Source of the DNA: Microbacterium ginsengisoli
GTDB taxonomy: Bacteria; Actinomycetota; Actinomycetes; Actinomycetales; Microbacteriaceae
Direction of reading: 5' to 3'
Assembly (NCBI RefSeq): GCF_000956535.1
Contig: NZ_JYIY01000058.1
Coordinates: 1 to 35,597 of the forward strand
Length of the DNA: 35,597 nucleotides
How positions within the stretch are numbered: the stretch's first letter is position 1; the number at the start of each line of letters is the position of its first letter. The position numbers were made by a program, and so were the translations under genes. The notes under the pieces are model-generated. The model saw only the letters and a program-made list of their open reading frames with translations. It did no database searches and was not told where the DNA came from. This document shows, one piece after another, positions 28,030 through 35,597 of the stretch.

Positions 28030-29247
28030 ATGGCCCTGCGCACCCTCGCATCGCTGGGTTCGCTGGCCGGCAAGCGCGCCATCGTCCGTGCTGACCTCAA
28101 TGTCCCCCTGCGGGACGGGGTCATCACGGACGATGGCCGTGTGCGGGCCACGCTGCCGACCCTCAACGCCCTTATCGATCAGGGCGCTCGCGTCGTCGTC
28201 GTCTCCCACTTGGGACGTCCCGACGGCGCCCCCGACCCCGCCTACAGCCTGCAGCCCGTCGCTCAGCGTCTCTCCGAACTGCTGGGAGCGCCGGTCGCGT
28301 TCGCGCAGGACACGGTGGGGGAGTCGGCGGCCGAAGCGGTCGCCGCTCTCGCAGACGGTGACGTCGCGGTGCTCGAGAACCTGCGGTTCAACGCCGGTGA
28401 GACGGCGAAGGATGACGCGACCCGTCGTGCGTTCGCCGAGCAGCTCGCGGCGCTCGGCGACGTGCTCGTCTCCGACGGCTTCGGTGTCGTGCACCGCAAG
28501 CAGGCGAGCGTCTATGACCTCGCCGAGCTGCTGCCGTCCGCGGCGGGCTTCCTGATCGAGAAGGAGGTCGAGGTTCTCGATCGCCTGACCGAGAACCCGG
28601 AGCGGCCCTACACCGTCGTGCTCGGCGGCTCGAAGGTCAGCGACAAGCTGGGCGTCATCGACCACCTGCTGCCGCGCGTCGACCGCGTGCTCGTGGGCGG
28701 CGGCATGCTGTTCACCTTCCTCGTCGCGCTCGGACACCCGGTGGGCTCGAGCCTGCTGGAGAAGGACCAGATCGAGACGGTCAAGGGCTACATCGCCCGC
28801 GCCCAGGAGCTGGGCGTCGAGCTCGTCCTCCCGGTGGACGCGGTGGTCGCGGCATCCTTCTCGGGCGACGCCGACCATGTGGTCGCCGCGGCCGACGCAC
28901 TCGAGGACACCCCGTTCGGGGCCTCGGGTCTCGGTCTCGACATCGGTCCGAAGACGGCGGAGCAGTTCGCGGAGCTCATCCGGTCGAGCCGCACCGTGTT
29001 CTGGAACGGCCCGATGGGCGTCTTCGAGCTCGCCCCGTTCGCGGCCGGCACGAAGGCCGTCGCGCAGGCGCTCACCGAGGTCGACGGCCTCAGTGTCGTC
29101 GGCGGTGGCGACTCCGCCGCGGCCGTGCGCCAGCTCGGCTTCTCCGACGACGCGTTCGGTCACATCTCGACCGGCGGCGGCGCCAGCCTCGAGTTCCTCG
29201 AGGGCAAGAAACTCCCCGGACTGGAGGTGCTCGGATGGGCGCAGTGA
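28030..29247 (+). CDS. pgk: Phosphoglycerate kinase
   Basis: A 405-residue glycolytic kinase making ATP from 1,3-bisphosphoglycerate. Landmarks: VRADLNVPLRDG near the N-terminus, the substrate-binding SHLGRPDG, VLGGSKVSDKLGVI between the domains, WNGPMGVFE, and the nucleotide-binding GGGDSAAAV and STGGGASLEFLEGKKLPG at the end. It starts 5 bases after gap with little ribosome-binding site, so coupling to gap translation is likely. It overlaps tpiA by 13 bases. Confidence 0.98.
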   Translation: MALRTLASLGSLAGKRAIVRADLNVPLRDGVITDDGRVRATLPTLNALIDQGARVVVVSHLGRPDGAPDPAYSLQPVAQRLSELLGAPVAFAQDTVGESAAEAVAALADGDVAVLENLRFNAGETAKDDATRRAFAEQLAALGDVLVSDGFGVVHRKQASVYDLAELLPSAAGFLIEKEVEVLDRLTENPERPYTVVLGGSKVSDKLGVIDHLLPRVDRVLVGGGMLFTFLVALGHPVGSSLLEKDQIETVKGYIARAQELGVELVLPVDAVVAASFSGDADHVVAAADALEDTPFGASGLGLDIGPKTAEQFAELIRSSRTVFWNGPMGVFELAPFAAGTKAVAQALTEVDGLSVVGGGDSAAAVRQLGFSDDAFGHISTGGGASLEFLEGKKLPGLEVLGWAQ

Positions 29248-30026
29248 CCCGTACCCCGTTCATCGCGGGCAACTGGAAGATGAACCTCGACCACCTGCAG
29301 GCGGTCGCACTCGTGCAGAAGCTCCACTGGACGCTGCGCGACGCGAAGCACGAGTCGGGTTCGGTCGAGGTCGCGCTCTTCCCGCCCTTCACGGATCTGC
29401 GCCCCGTGCAGACCCTCATCGACGCCGACAAGATCCCGTTCGCGCTCGGCGCGCAGGACATCTCCACCCACGACTCCGGTGCGTACACCGGTGAGGTGTC
29501 GGGCCAGTTCCTCGCGAAGCTGGATGTCTCGTACGTGATCATCGGTCACTCCGAGCGCCGTGAGTACCACCACGAGGGCGACGACATCGTGGCCGCCAAG
29601 ACCCAGGCGGCCCTGCGCCACGGTCTCGTGCCGGTGATCTGCGTGGGCGAGACGGCCGCCGACCTCGAGGAGTACGGCGCCTCTGCCGTGCCCGTGAAGC
29701 AGCTCGGCATCGCACTCGAGGGGCTGTCCGCAGACGCGGACATCGTCGTCGCGTACGAGCCGGTCTGGGCGATCGGCTCGGGCCAGGCGGCGACGCCGGA
29801 GCAGGCGCAGGAGGTCGCTGCCGCCCTGCGTGCGGTGATCGCCGACGCGCTCGGCGTCGATGCGGCCGCGCGCACGCGCATCCTCTACGGCGGATCGGTG
29901 AAGTCCTCGAACATCGCCAGCTTCCTGCGTGAGCCCGACGTCGACGGCGCTCTCGTCGGCGGTGCGAGCCTGGTGGCCGACGAGTTCGCGGCGATCATCC
30001 GCTTCCAGAAGCACGTCGGGGTCTGA
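29235..30026 (+). CDS. tpiA: Triose-phosphate isomerase
   Basis: A 263-residue TIM-barrel enzyme interconverting dihydroxyacetone phosphate and glyceraldehyde 3-phosphate. Catalytic residues are Lys15 (AGNWKMN), His105 (IIGHSERRE) and Glu175 (VAYEPVWAIGSG); the phosphate-binding LYGGSVKSSN is near the C-terminus. ATG 29235 lies 7 bases after GGAGG inside pgk and is preferred; GTG 29244, overlapping the pgk stop as GTGA, would remove three residues and is the alternative. A strong terminator follows, which ends the gap-pgk-tpiA unit before secG. Confidence 0.98.
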   Translation: MGAVTRTPFIAGNWKMNLDHLQAVALVQKLHWTLRDAKHESGSVEVALFPPFTDLRPVQTLIDADKIPFALGAQDISTHDSGAYTGEVSGQFLAKLDVSYVIIGHSERREYHHEGDDIVAAKTQAALRHGLVPVICVGETAADLEEYGASAVPVKQLGIALEGLSADADIVVAYEPVWAIGSGQAATPEQAQEVAAALRAVIADALGVDAAARTRILYGGSVKSSNIASFLREPDVDGALVGGASLVADEFAAIIRFQKHVGV

Positions 30027-30040
30027 CCCCGACGACGCAC

Positions 30041-30070
30041 GGTGACGCCCGCCACCTGGCGGGCGTCACC
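30041..30070 (+). terminator. tpiA terminator
   Basis: GGTGACGCCCGCC (30041-30053) pairs perfectly with GGCGGGCGTCACC (30058-30070) across ACCT. The secG -10 element follows only 7 bases later. Confidence 0.85.
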
Positions 30071-30077
30071 GCGCCGT

Positions 30078-30083
30078 TATACT
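30078..30083 (+). promoter_or_regulatory. secG -10 element TATACT
   Basis: TATACT, the best -10 match in the window, lies directly after the tpiA terminator. Transcription would start near 30090 and give a leader of about 42 nt with GGAAAGG before GTG 30132. Confidence 0.6.
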
Positions 30084-30131
30084 GAACGTCTGTGCGTCCC
30101 GACGGGTCGCTTCGGAAAGGTTGTCTCGAAA

Positions 30132-30383
30132 GTGCAGATCCTCGAGTTCGTGCTCCAGGTGCTCCTCGGCATCACGAGCCTGCTGCTGACCCTCCTCATC
30201 CTGCTCCACAAGGGCCGCGGTGGCGGACTGTCCGACATGTTCGGCGGCGGCATGAGCTCGGCGCTCGGTTCGTCGGGTCTGGCGGAGCGCAACCTAAACC
30301 GCTTCACCGTCGTGCTGGCGCTCGTCTGGTTCGTGTCGATCGTGGCACTGGGCCTTCTCACCAAGTTCAACTCGGGACTGTAG
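30132..30383 (+). CDS. secG: Preprotein translocase subunit SecG
   Basis: An 83-residue subunit of the SecYEG channel, with two membrane helices (about 5-24, VLQVLLGITSLLLTLLILLH, and 58-76, FTVVLALVWFVSIVALGLL). Between them lies the conserved cytoplasmic loop HKGRGGGLSDMFGGGMSSAL and SSGLAERNLNRFT, the family signature. The GTG at 30132 begins MQILEFVLQV; GGAAAGG lies somewhat far (11 bases) upstream. SecG next to tpiA is a widespread actinobacterial order. rbpA follows 6 bases after its stop. Confidence 0.94.
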   Translation: MQILEFVLQVLLGITSLLLTLLILLHKGRGGGLSDMFGGGMSSALGSSGLAERNLNRFTVVLALVWFVSIVALGLLTKFNSGL

Positions 30384-30389
30384 GACAAC

Positions 30390-30746
30390 ATGGCCGCTGG
30401 GGGTAACGCCATCCGGGGTACGCGCGTCGGCGCGGGCCCGATGGGCGAGCAGGATCACGGATACCACGCGGAGCGCGTCGCGGTGTCGTACTGGGACGCG
30501 CTGGGCAACGAGACCGTGCGTTACTTCGCGGCGGGTATCGCCCCCGAGGAGATCCCCGACACGATCGACTCGCCGCATTCGGGGCTTCCTGCCGGCCGCG
30601 ACAAGGCGAACCCGCCGGAGCTGGCCCGTACCGAGCCCTACAAGACCCACCTGGCCTACGTGAAGGAGCGTCGCTCCGACGAAGAGGCCGAGCAGATCCT
30701 CGATGACGCGCTGCGTCAGTTGCGCGAGCGCCGCGGCGAGTCCTGA
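30390..30746 (+). CDS. rbpA: RNA polymerase-binding protein RbpA
   Basis: A 118-residue activator that binds RNA polymerase and the principal sigma factor and stabilises open complexes. The N-terminal tail (NAIRGTRVGAGPMGEQDHGY), the core, and the C-terminal sigma-interaction domain (TEPYKTHLAYVKERRSDEEA, then EQILDDALRQL) are all recognisable. In the core, the zinc-binding Cys pairs found in streptomycete RbpA are replaced: the WC-type site reads SYWDALGNETVRYF and the CPRCG-type site reads IDSPHSGLPAGRD. M. tuberculosis RbpA likewise lacks a full zinc site, so the fold can do without it. It follows secG closely and ends at a bidirectional terminator. Confidence 0.9.
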   Translation: MAAGGNAIRGTRVGAGPMGEQDHGYHAERVAVSYWDALGNETVRYFAAGIAPEEIPDTIDSPHSGLPAGRDKANPPELARTEPYKTHLAYVKERRSDEEAEQILDDALRQLRERRGES

Positions 30747-30770
30747 CTCGGCCGCATCCGTTCACGAACG

Positions 30771-30807
30771 ACGACGCCCCGCCCCGGATCCGGGAGCGGG
30801 GCGTTGT
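30771..30807. terminator. Bidirectional terminator between rbpA and pgl
   Basis: ACGACGCCCCGC (30771-30782) pairs with GCGGGGCGTTGT (30796-30807, one G-T wobble). The loop itself is a CCCGGATCCGGG palindrome, so a longer stem forms. It lies between convergent stops at 30746 and 30817. Confidence 0.85.
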
Positions 30808-30816
30808 CGTTGAGCG

Positions 30817-31602
30817 TCAGTATTCGCGGTCGATGAGCTGCGCAGGCACCTTGGCGGCGGCGGCCTCATCGACGAAGAACACGGTGCGCTTGCGGCCCTT
30901 GGCGCCTGCGGCGGGGACACTCGCGTAGCTCGCGCCCGCGAGGGCGAGGCCGAGTGCGGACGCCTTCTCGCTTCCGGTCATGACGAGCCAGACCCGCTTC
31001 GACGAGTTGATCACGGGACGGGTCACCGTGACGCGCAGCGGCGGTGGCTTGGGCGAGTCGCGCACCGGGAGGGTGGCGGCATCCGTCACGAGGATCTCGG
31101 GACGATCGGGGAACAGCGATGCCACGTGGCCGTCGGGTCCGACGCCCAGGAAGCAGATGTCGAAGCTCGGCCAGGCGCCGACCCCGGGGTCCGCGAAGCG
31201 AGCGAGTTCCGCCGCGTAGGCACGGGATGCCTCATCCAGGTCGAGCCCGCTGTCGCTCGGCGCGATCGCGTGGATGCTCTCGCGGGGGATCTCGAGGGCG
31301 TCGAAGAACACCGGGTAGACCGGAGTGTCGTTGCGCTCCGGATCGCCGGCGGGCACGAATCGCTCGTCCGACCACCAGAAATGCACGCGGCTCCAGTCGA
31401 CCGTTGCCGCTGCCGGAAGCTGCGCGGCGGCCGCGAGGACCGCCGGACCCATCGATCCCCCTGTCAGGGAGATGTGGGCGAGCTTGCCGGGGTTCTCCGT
31501 GCGCGCAGCCACCCGCGCGACGAAACGCTCGGCGACGGCCGCGGCCACCTCGGCCGGGGTGGCGCGGACGACCACGCGCTTGTCGACGGCGGTATCGACC
31601 AC
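30817..31602 (-). CDS. pgl: 6-phosphogluconolactonase
   Basis: A 261-residue cytosolic enzyme of the NagB/RpiA fold that hydrolyses 6-phosphoglucono-lactone, the second oxidative pentose-phosphate step. Signatures are the N-terminal SLTGGSMGPAVL (phosphate-binding SGGS-like loop), VHFWWSDERFVP, and LGVGPDGHVASLFPD, which contains the catalytic His region. The GTG start at 31602 has AGGAG upstream. It is the last gene of pgi-zwf-opcA-pgl, beginning 8 bases after opcA, and ends at the shared terminator with rbpA. Confidence 0.95.
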   Translation of the reverse strand: MVDTAVDKRVVVRATPAEVAAAVAERFVARVAARTENPGKLAHISLTGGSMGPAVLAAAAQLPAAATVDWSRVHFWWSDERFVPAGDPERNDTPVYPVFFDALEIPRESIHAIAPSDSGLDLDEASRAYAAELARFADPGVGAWPSFDICFLGVGPDGHVASLFPDRPEILVTDAATLPVRDSPKPPPLRVTVTRPVINSSKRVWLVMTGSEKASALGLALAGASYASVPAAGAKGRKRTVFFVDEAAAAKVPAQLIDREY

Positions 31603-31610
31603 GATTTCTC

Positions 31611-32546
31611 CTAAGACGCGGGAGAGCTCAGCAGTTCGAGCCCCTCAGTGACCACTCGACCATACAGGACGTCCGCGTCGAGGCGACGGAGCTCCTCGGC
31701 CAGGCACTCGCGCAGCGAGCGGCGGGGGAACGCGAGCTCGTGGCTGGGCTGATCGGGCTGCGTGAGGGTGGCCACCGCGGACTCGGGGCGCTCGAGCAGG
31801 ATGTCGCCGCCGGGCCGCCGCAGTCGCACCGACTTGATACCCGACGCCCACTCGCTCTCGGGCAGGTACGCCCAGGCGACGTCCACGTCGAGCGCGAGTC
31901 GCAGCCAGGCTGCGAGCAGCGGCGTCGAGGGCGAATCGGCGGCGCCGAGTACCTCGACGCCCGTGACGTTCTCGAACGGGGGCTGGTCGAGCACGGCGGC
32001 CAGCTGTTCCCGCCAGCGCGTCAGTCGCGTCCAGGACAGGTCGGTGTCGCCGGGGGAGTAGCTGCCGCCGAGACGGGCGACGGCCGCCGCCGGGTCCGCC
32101 TGGGAGGCGGCATCCGTAATGCGACGCTGTGCGATCTTGCCGATCTCCGACGAGGCCGGGTCGCCGGGCGTGCGTCCCGGCCACCATGCGACGACGGGGG
32201 CGTCGGGCAGGAGCAGACCGGTCACGAGGCTTTCCGCATTGGATGCCGCGGCCCCGTAGGCGCGAAGCAGCACGACCTCGCTCGCACCGGCGTCGCCGCC
32301 CACGCGGATCTGCGCGTCGAGACGGGGCTCGGCGGCGTCCGGCTCCGCGACCAGCACGATGACGCGCATCGGGTGCTCGCGGGACGCGTCGTTCGCGGCT
32401 TCGATCGCCTCTTCGGCGACGCCGCCGGAGGAGACGATGATGAGGGTCAGTACGCGGCCGAGCGCGACAGCGCCGCCCTCCTCGCGCACGTCGACGAGCG
32501 ACCGCGAGATCTTGCTGACGGTGGTCTCGGGGAGATCGATGATCAC
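31611..32546 (-). CDS. opcA: Glucose-6-phosphate dehydrogenase assembly protein OpcA
   Basis: A 311-residue protein needed for activity or assembly of Zwf in actinobacteria and cyanobacteria. The N-terminus [20 protein letters not shown], the segment [20 protein letters not shown], and [20 protein letters not shown], the family's most conserved block, are all present, followed by [20 protein letters not shown]. The GTG start overlaps the zwf stop (GTGA), so the two are translationally coupled, as expected for partners. In cyanobacteria OpcA responds to redox through Cys residues; this protein contains none, so thioredoxin control is not expected. Confidence 0.95.
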   Translation of the reverse strand: MIIDLPETTVSKISRSLVDVREEGGAVALGRVLTLIIVSSGGVAEEAIEAANDASREHPMRVIVLVAEPDAAEPRLDAQIRVGGDAGASEVVLLRAYGAAASNAESLVTGLLLPDAPVVAWWPGRTPGDPASSEIGKIAQRRITDAASQADPAAAVARLGGSYSPGDTDLSWTRLTRWREQLAAVLDQPPFENVTGVEVLGAADSPSTPLLAAWLRLALDVDVAWAYLPESEWASGIKSVRLRRPGGDILLERPESAVATLTQPDQPSHELAFPRRSLRECLAEELRRLDADVLYGRVVTEGLELLSSPAS

Positions 32547-34093
32547 GGCCGCCTCCAGGTGCGTCCATCGCGGGTGAGGAGTTCGTCGGCGGACGGCGGT
32601 CCCCAGGAACCGGGGCTGTACTGCTCGAGCGGTCCGCCCTGGGCCGCCCAGAACTGCTCGATCGGATCGAGGATCTTCCAGCTGAGCTCGACCTCCTCGT
32701 GACGGGGGAACAGCGGCGGGTCGCCGAGGAGCACGTCGAGGATGAGGCGCTCATAGGCCTCGGGGCTCGCCTCGGTGAAGGCGTGGCCGTAGCCGAAGTC
32801 CATCGTGACGTCGCGCACCTGGGTGCCGGCACCCGGAACCTTCGATCCGAAGCGGATGGTGACGCCCTCGTCGGGCTGCACGCGGATCACGAGCGCGTTC
32901 TGACCGAGACCGGAGGTCTGGCTGCGACTGAACAGGTGCTCGGGCGCGGTCTTGAAGACGACCGCGATCTCGGTGACGCGGCGACCGAGCCGCTTGCCGG
33001 TGCGCAGGTAGAACGGCACGCCGGCCCAACGCCGCGTGTTGATCTCGAGCTTGATCGCGGCGTAGGTCTCCGTCGTGGACTCGGGGTTCATCCCGTCTTC
33101 CTCGAGGAAACCGAGCACCCGCTCGCCGCCCTGCCACCCGCCGCCGTACTGGCCGCGGGCCGTCGCCGACGCGAGGTCGGCGGGCAGGGTGACCGCCGCC
33201 AGCACCTTCTCCTTCTCGGCGCGCAGCTGCGCTGCGTCGAAGGTGATCGGCTCCTCCATCGCCGTGAGGGCGAGGAGCTGGAGGAGGTGGTTCTGGATGA
33301 CGTCGCGCGCCGCGCCGATGCCGTCGTAGTAGCCCGCGCGTCCGCCGACGCCGATGTCCTCGGCCATCGTGATCTGCACGTGGTCGACGTAGTTGCGGTT
33401 CCACAGCGGCTCGTACAGCTCGTTGGCGAAACGGAGCGCGAGAATGTTCTGCACCGTCTCCTTACCGAGGTAGTGGTCGATGCGGAAGATCGAGTCAGCG
33501 GGGAACGCGCTGCGCAGTGATTCGTTGAGCTCGCGCGCCGACTCGAGGTCGTGTCCGAATGGCTTCTCGATGACCACGCGACGCCAGCGGTCGGGCGCAT
33601 CGGCCGTGTCGTCCACGAGGCCGGAGGCCTTCAGCTTCTGCGCGACCACGGCGAAGTTCTTCGGCGGGATCGACAGGTAGTAGGCGTGGTTGCCCATCGT
33701 GCCGCGCTCGACGTCGAGCTGCTCGACGGTCTCGCGCAGGCGGTGAAACGCCTCGAGGTCGTCGAACTCGCCCTGCACGAACCGGATGCCCTGCAGCAGC
33801 TGCTGCCATGTCTCATCGCGGAACTCGGTGCGGGCGTACTGACGCACGGCGTCATGGACGACCTGAGCGAAGTCCTCGTCCGCCCAGTCGCGGCGAGCGA
33901 ACCCGACGAGGCCGAACCCCGGGGGAAGCAGACCGCGGTTCGCGAGGTCGTAGACGGCGGGCATGAGCTTCTTGCGGGACAGATCGCCGGTCACGCCGAA
34001 GATCACGAGGGCGCTGGGCCCCGCGATGCGGTTGAGGCGACGATCGTCGGGGTCGCGCAGCGGATTGTGGTCGCGCGAGATGGTCACGGTCAC
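32543..34093 (-). CDS. zwf: Glucose-6-phosphate 1-dehydrogenase
   Basis: A 516-residue enzyme that oxidises glucose 6-phosphate to the lactone and reduces NADP. The nucleotide-binding motif is GVTGDLSRK (33-41). EKPFGHD (175-181) and the active-site RIDHYLGKE (203-211, catalytic His in IDHY) are complete. The later [18 protein letters not shown] is the usual substrate-domain block. The GTG start at 34093 has GGAGG 9 bases upstream. It follows pgi by 34 bases and probably depended on the operon promoter upstream of pgi, which the IS now separates from it; a new promoter must supply it unless the IS provides one. Confidence 0.98.
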   Translation of the reverse strand: MTVTISRDHNPLRDPDDRRLNRIAGPSALVIFGVTGDLSRKKLMPAVYDLANRGLLPPGFGLVGFARRDWADEDFAQVVHDAVRQYARTEFRDETWQQLLQGIRFVQGEFDDLEAFHRLRETVEQLDVERGTMGNHAYYLSIPPKNFAVVAQKLKASGLVDDTADAPDRWRRVVIEKPFGHDLESARELNESLRSAFPADSIFRIDHYLGKETVQNILALRFANELYEPLWNRNYVDHVQITMAEDIGVGGRAGYYDGIGAARDVIQNHLLQLLALTAMEEPITFDAAQLRAEKEKVLAAVTLPADLASATARGQYGGGWQGGERVLGFLEEDGMNPESTTETYAAIKLEINTRRWAGVPFYLRTGKRLGRRVTEIAVVFKTAPEHLFSRSQTSGLGQNALVIRVQPDEGVTIRFGSKVPGAGTQVRDVTMDFGYGHAFTEASPEAYERLILDVLLGDPPLFPRHEEVELSWKILDPIEQFWAAQGGPLEQYSPGSWGPPSADELLTRDGRTWRRP

Positions 34094-34127
34094 GTGAGGG
34101 GTCCTCCGGGTACAGAAAGGGATGTCG

Positions 34128-35474
34128 CTACTGCGCGGCTTCGAACAGCGCGAGCACGTCGGCCTGCGCGTCCGTGAGCGTGAGCGTCACGACCGGACGC
34201 CCGTGCTCGGCGAGCACGGCGGCGTCTCCGGCCGCCTGCGCCGCGATGAGCTGGGCGAAGGTGAAGGGGCGGCCGGGGATCTCCACGTCGACGTCGGTCG
34301 ACTCGGTGATCTGCAGGAACACGCCCACAGCGGGACCGCCCTTGTGGAACTGGCCGGTCGAGTGAAGGAAGCGCGGACCCCAGCCGAAGGTGGTGGGGCG
34401 CGCGGAATCCGCGGCGACCAGTTCGCGCAGGCCCGCGAGCTGGGGCGACGCGAGTCGGTCGACGTACGCCTGGATGGCGACGTAGCCGTCGGGTGAGAGG
34501 CGCTGCCACAGAGCGTCGAGAGTGCCCGCCACCGTGCCGGAGGCCGCGAGCGACGGGTCGGTGGTGCGCACCTCGATGCCGTTCTCGGTGAACAGCGCGG
34601 GCGTGGCATCCGGCGCACCGTCCAGCAGCGCGCGCGTCGCCGACTTGGCGGCCTCGACGTCGGGCTGGTCGAACGGGTTGATGCCGAGAATGCGACCGGC
34701 GATCGCCGTCGCATACTCCCAGACGATGAACTGGGCACCGAGCGAGCCGCTCACGAGGATCTCCCCGTGATGGTGCTCGAACAGGCGGTCGCCGTCGGCC
34801 TCGTCGACGAAGCGCACGATGCGCAGGTCGGCGGGACGGCTCTCGAGCTCGGGGGAGACGGGCAGCAGCACGACGGGGAGAATGCCCGTGCCCTGCTTGC
34901 CGGTCGATTCTGCGACGAGCTGCTCGATCCAGTCGGGCAGACCCTGCAGATGGGTGCCGTCGGAGATCAGACCGAGCTTGTCCTGACGCGGGTCGCCGGC
35001 GGCGATCGCCGCGGCCAGCACGAGCGCCGGGTTGCGTGGATCGTCGATCGCGACCTCGAGCAGCGTGGCCTCCGCCTCATCGAGCAGCTCGGTCAGGTCG
35101 ATGCCGGCGAGGCCGGCGGGGACCAGTCCGAACGCCGTGAGCGCCGAGTACCGGCCGCCGACCGTGGGGTCGGCCGCGAAGACGCGGTAGCCCGCGGCAT
35201 CCGCGCTCTGGTGCAGGGGGGAGCCCGGGTCGGTGACGACGACGATCCGCTCGGCCGGGTCGATGCCGAGGTCGCCGAAGGCCGCCTCGAACGCGCGCAG
35301 CGCCGAGTCGGTCTCGACGGTCGATCCGGACTTCGACGAGACGACGAGGGCCGTCTGGGCGAGACCGCCCGCCTCGGCGTCCCCGTCGATCGCCGCCAGC
35401 ACCTGACCCGGTGCGGTCGAGTCGAGGATCACGAGCGGCGCCCCGAGGGTCGCGGCGATCACCTCGGGGGCTAG
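34128..35474 (-). CDS. pgi: Glucose-6-phosphate isomerase, 5'-truncated by an IS
   Basis: The C-terminal ~448 residues of a long-type (about 540-residue in relatives) phosphoglucose isomerase, which links glucose 6-phosphate to fructose 6-phosphate. The visible part starts [20 protein letters not shown], the first sugar-isomerase subdomain just after the GMGGSS loop, and contains [16 protein letters not shown], the substrate phosphate-binding loop. The upstream part is replaced by IS5-type sequence after a CTAG at 35471-35474. A GTG at 35462 could restart translation but the protein would lack roughly the first 95 residues, including the GGSS loop, and is unlikely to be active. In related genomes tkt and tal lie upstream; here they would be beyond the IS. 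Confidence 0.88.
   Translation of the reverse strand, partial: LAPEVIAATLGAPLVILDSTAPGQVLAAIDGDAEAGGLAQTALVVSSKSGSTVETDSALRAFEAAFGDLGIDPAERIVVVTDPGSPLHQSADAAGYRVFAADPTVGGRYSALTAFGLVPAGLAGIDLTELLDEAEATLLEVAIDDPRNPALVLAAAIAAGDPRQDKLGLISDGTHLQGLPDWIEQLVAESTGKQGTGILPVVLLPVSPELESRPADLRIVRFVDEADGDRLFEHHHGEILVSGSLGAQFIVWEYATAIAGRILGINPFDQPDVEAAKSATRALLDGAPDATPALFTENGIEVRTTDPSLAASGTVAGTLDALWQRLSPDGYVAIQAYVDRLASPQLAGLRELVAADSARPTTFGWGPRFLHSTGQFHKGGPAVGVFLQITESTDVDVEIPGRPFTFAQLIAAQAAGDAAVLAEHGRPVVTLTLTDAQADVLALFEAAQ
35471..35474. repeat. CTAG, candidate IS5 target site duplication
   Basis: CTAG sits exactly where pgi coding stops matching (CTA GCC CCC GAG, Leu-Ala-Pro-Glu) and the IS begins. IS5-family elements commonly insert at CTAG/YTAR-like sites and duplicate 2-4 bases. 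The other copy would lie beyond the far end of the IS. Confidence 0.55.
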
Positions 35475-35597
35475 GGCGTGTTGATCAAGAGGTTCCGCTC
35501 CTCGGTGGGTGAGTCTTGAACGGTGACGCGACAGGAGATCTCTGACGAGGTGTGGGCCGTGATGGAGCCGTTGATGCCGACGGTGACCGGTCGGTCG
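35475..35597 (+). mobile_element. Left end of an IS5-family insertion sequence
   Basis: Sequence from about 35475 (GGCGTGTTGATCAAGAGG, the presumed terminal inverted repeat) to the window end. It has a 48-base leader then the transposase start. The opposite end lies outside. Confidence 0.65.
35523..35597 (+). CDS. IS5-family transposase, N-terminus
   Basis: The first 25 codons of a transposase, from GTG 35523 to the end of the window: MTRQEISDEVWAVMEPLMPT and then VTGRS. The pattern of DEVWAVIEPLLP followed by a GR-rich loop is the typical N-terminus of actinobacterial IS5-family (IS427-like group) transposases. An in-frame TGA at 35517-35519 limits the start to this GTG. It is transcribed opposite to pgi, so transposase transcription does not feed pgi or zwf; any outward promoter at this IS end could. 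Confidence 0.7.
   Translation, partial: MTRQEISDEVWAVMEPLMPTVTGRS

Overview
The window is about 70% G+C, densely coded, and reads as the chromosome of an actinobacterium, most probably Microbacteriaceae (Microbacterium or a close relative). The reasons are the uvrC-rapZ-whiA and gap-pgk-tpiA-secG runs, the pgi-zwf-opcA-pgl order, an RbpA of the cysteine-poor type, WhiA, and many start codons with no leader. I see no rRNA, tRNA or CRISPR array. Both ends fall inside insertion-sequence material: an ISL3-like transposase start on the left and an IS5-family transposase start on the right. Each IS truncates a host gene (a GH18 glycosidase on the left, pgi on the right), so the window may be a contig that broke at repeated elements.

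Layout. 1-1273: IS end and truncated GH18 hydrolase. 1366-4971: arr (rifampin ADP-ribosyltransferase), LLM flavin oxidoreductase, PAP2 phosphatase, GNAT acetyltransferase, NAD(P)-binding protein. 4985-6957: FBP zinc-finger protein, MarC membrane protein, divergent TetR regulator. 7148-9914: rpsA with a long leader and strong terminator, then an MFS exporter. 9968-15788: two tandem copies of a two-gene module, each a membrane PAS histidine kinase followed with a 4-nt overlap by a multispanning protein with a degenerate GGDEF-like domain; no response regulator is present. 15825-24159: coaE, uvrB, a divergent zinc-ribbon/OhrR-type MarR pair, uvrA, uvrC. 24184-26866: rapZ, whiA, sodA. 27014-30746: gap-pgk-tpiA, secG, rbpA. 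30817-35474 (minus strand): pgi (broken), zwf, opcA, pgl. No gene-free stretch exceeds 300 bases.

How the genes work together. The right third is central carbon metabolism: lower glycolysis (gap, pgk, tpiA) converges on the glucose-6-phosphate branch (pgi, zwf, opcA, pgl), and the IS in pgi would disable glycolytic entry from glucose-6-phosphate unless another pgi copy exists. The middle holds nucleotide excision repair (uvrB, uvrA, uvrC) plus a peroxide-sensing regulator.

The most unusual items are: the duplicated kinase/degenerate-GGDEF module; a 9-mer GGATGCCGC (either strand) found 18 times by eye where about one is expected; a repeated TANNNT-N6-start arrangement implying leaderless mRNAs for at least six genes; stop codons that double as part of the next promoter's -10 element; and the IS5 insertion in pgi at a CTAG site.
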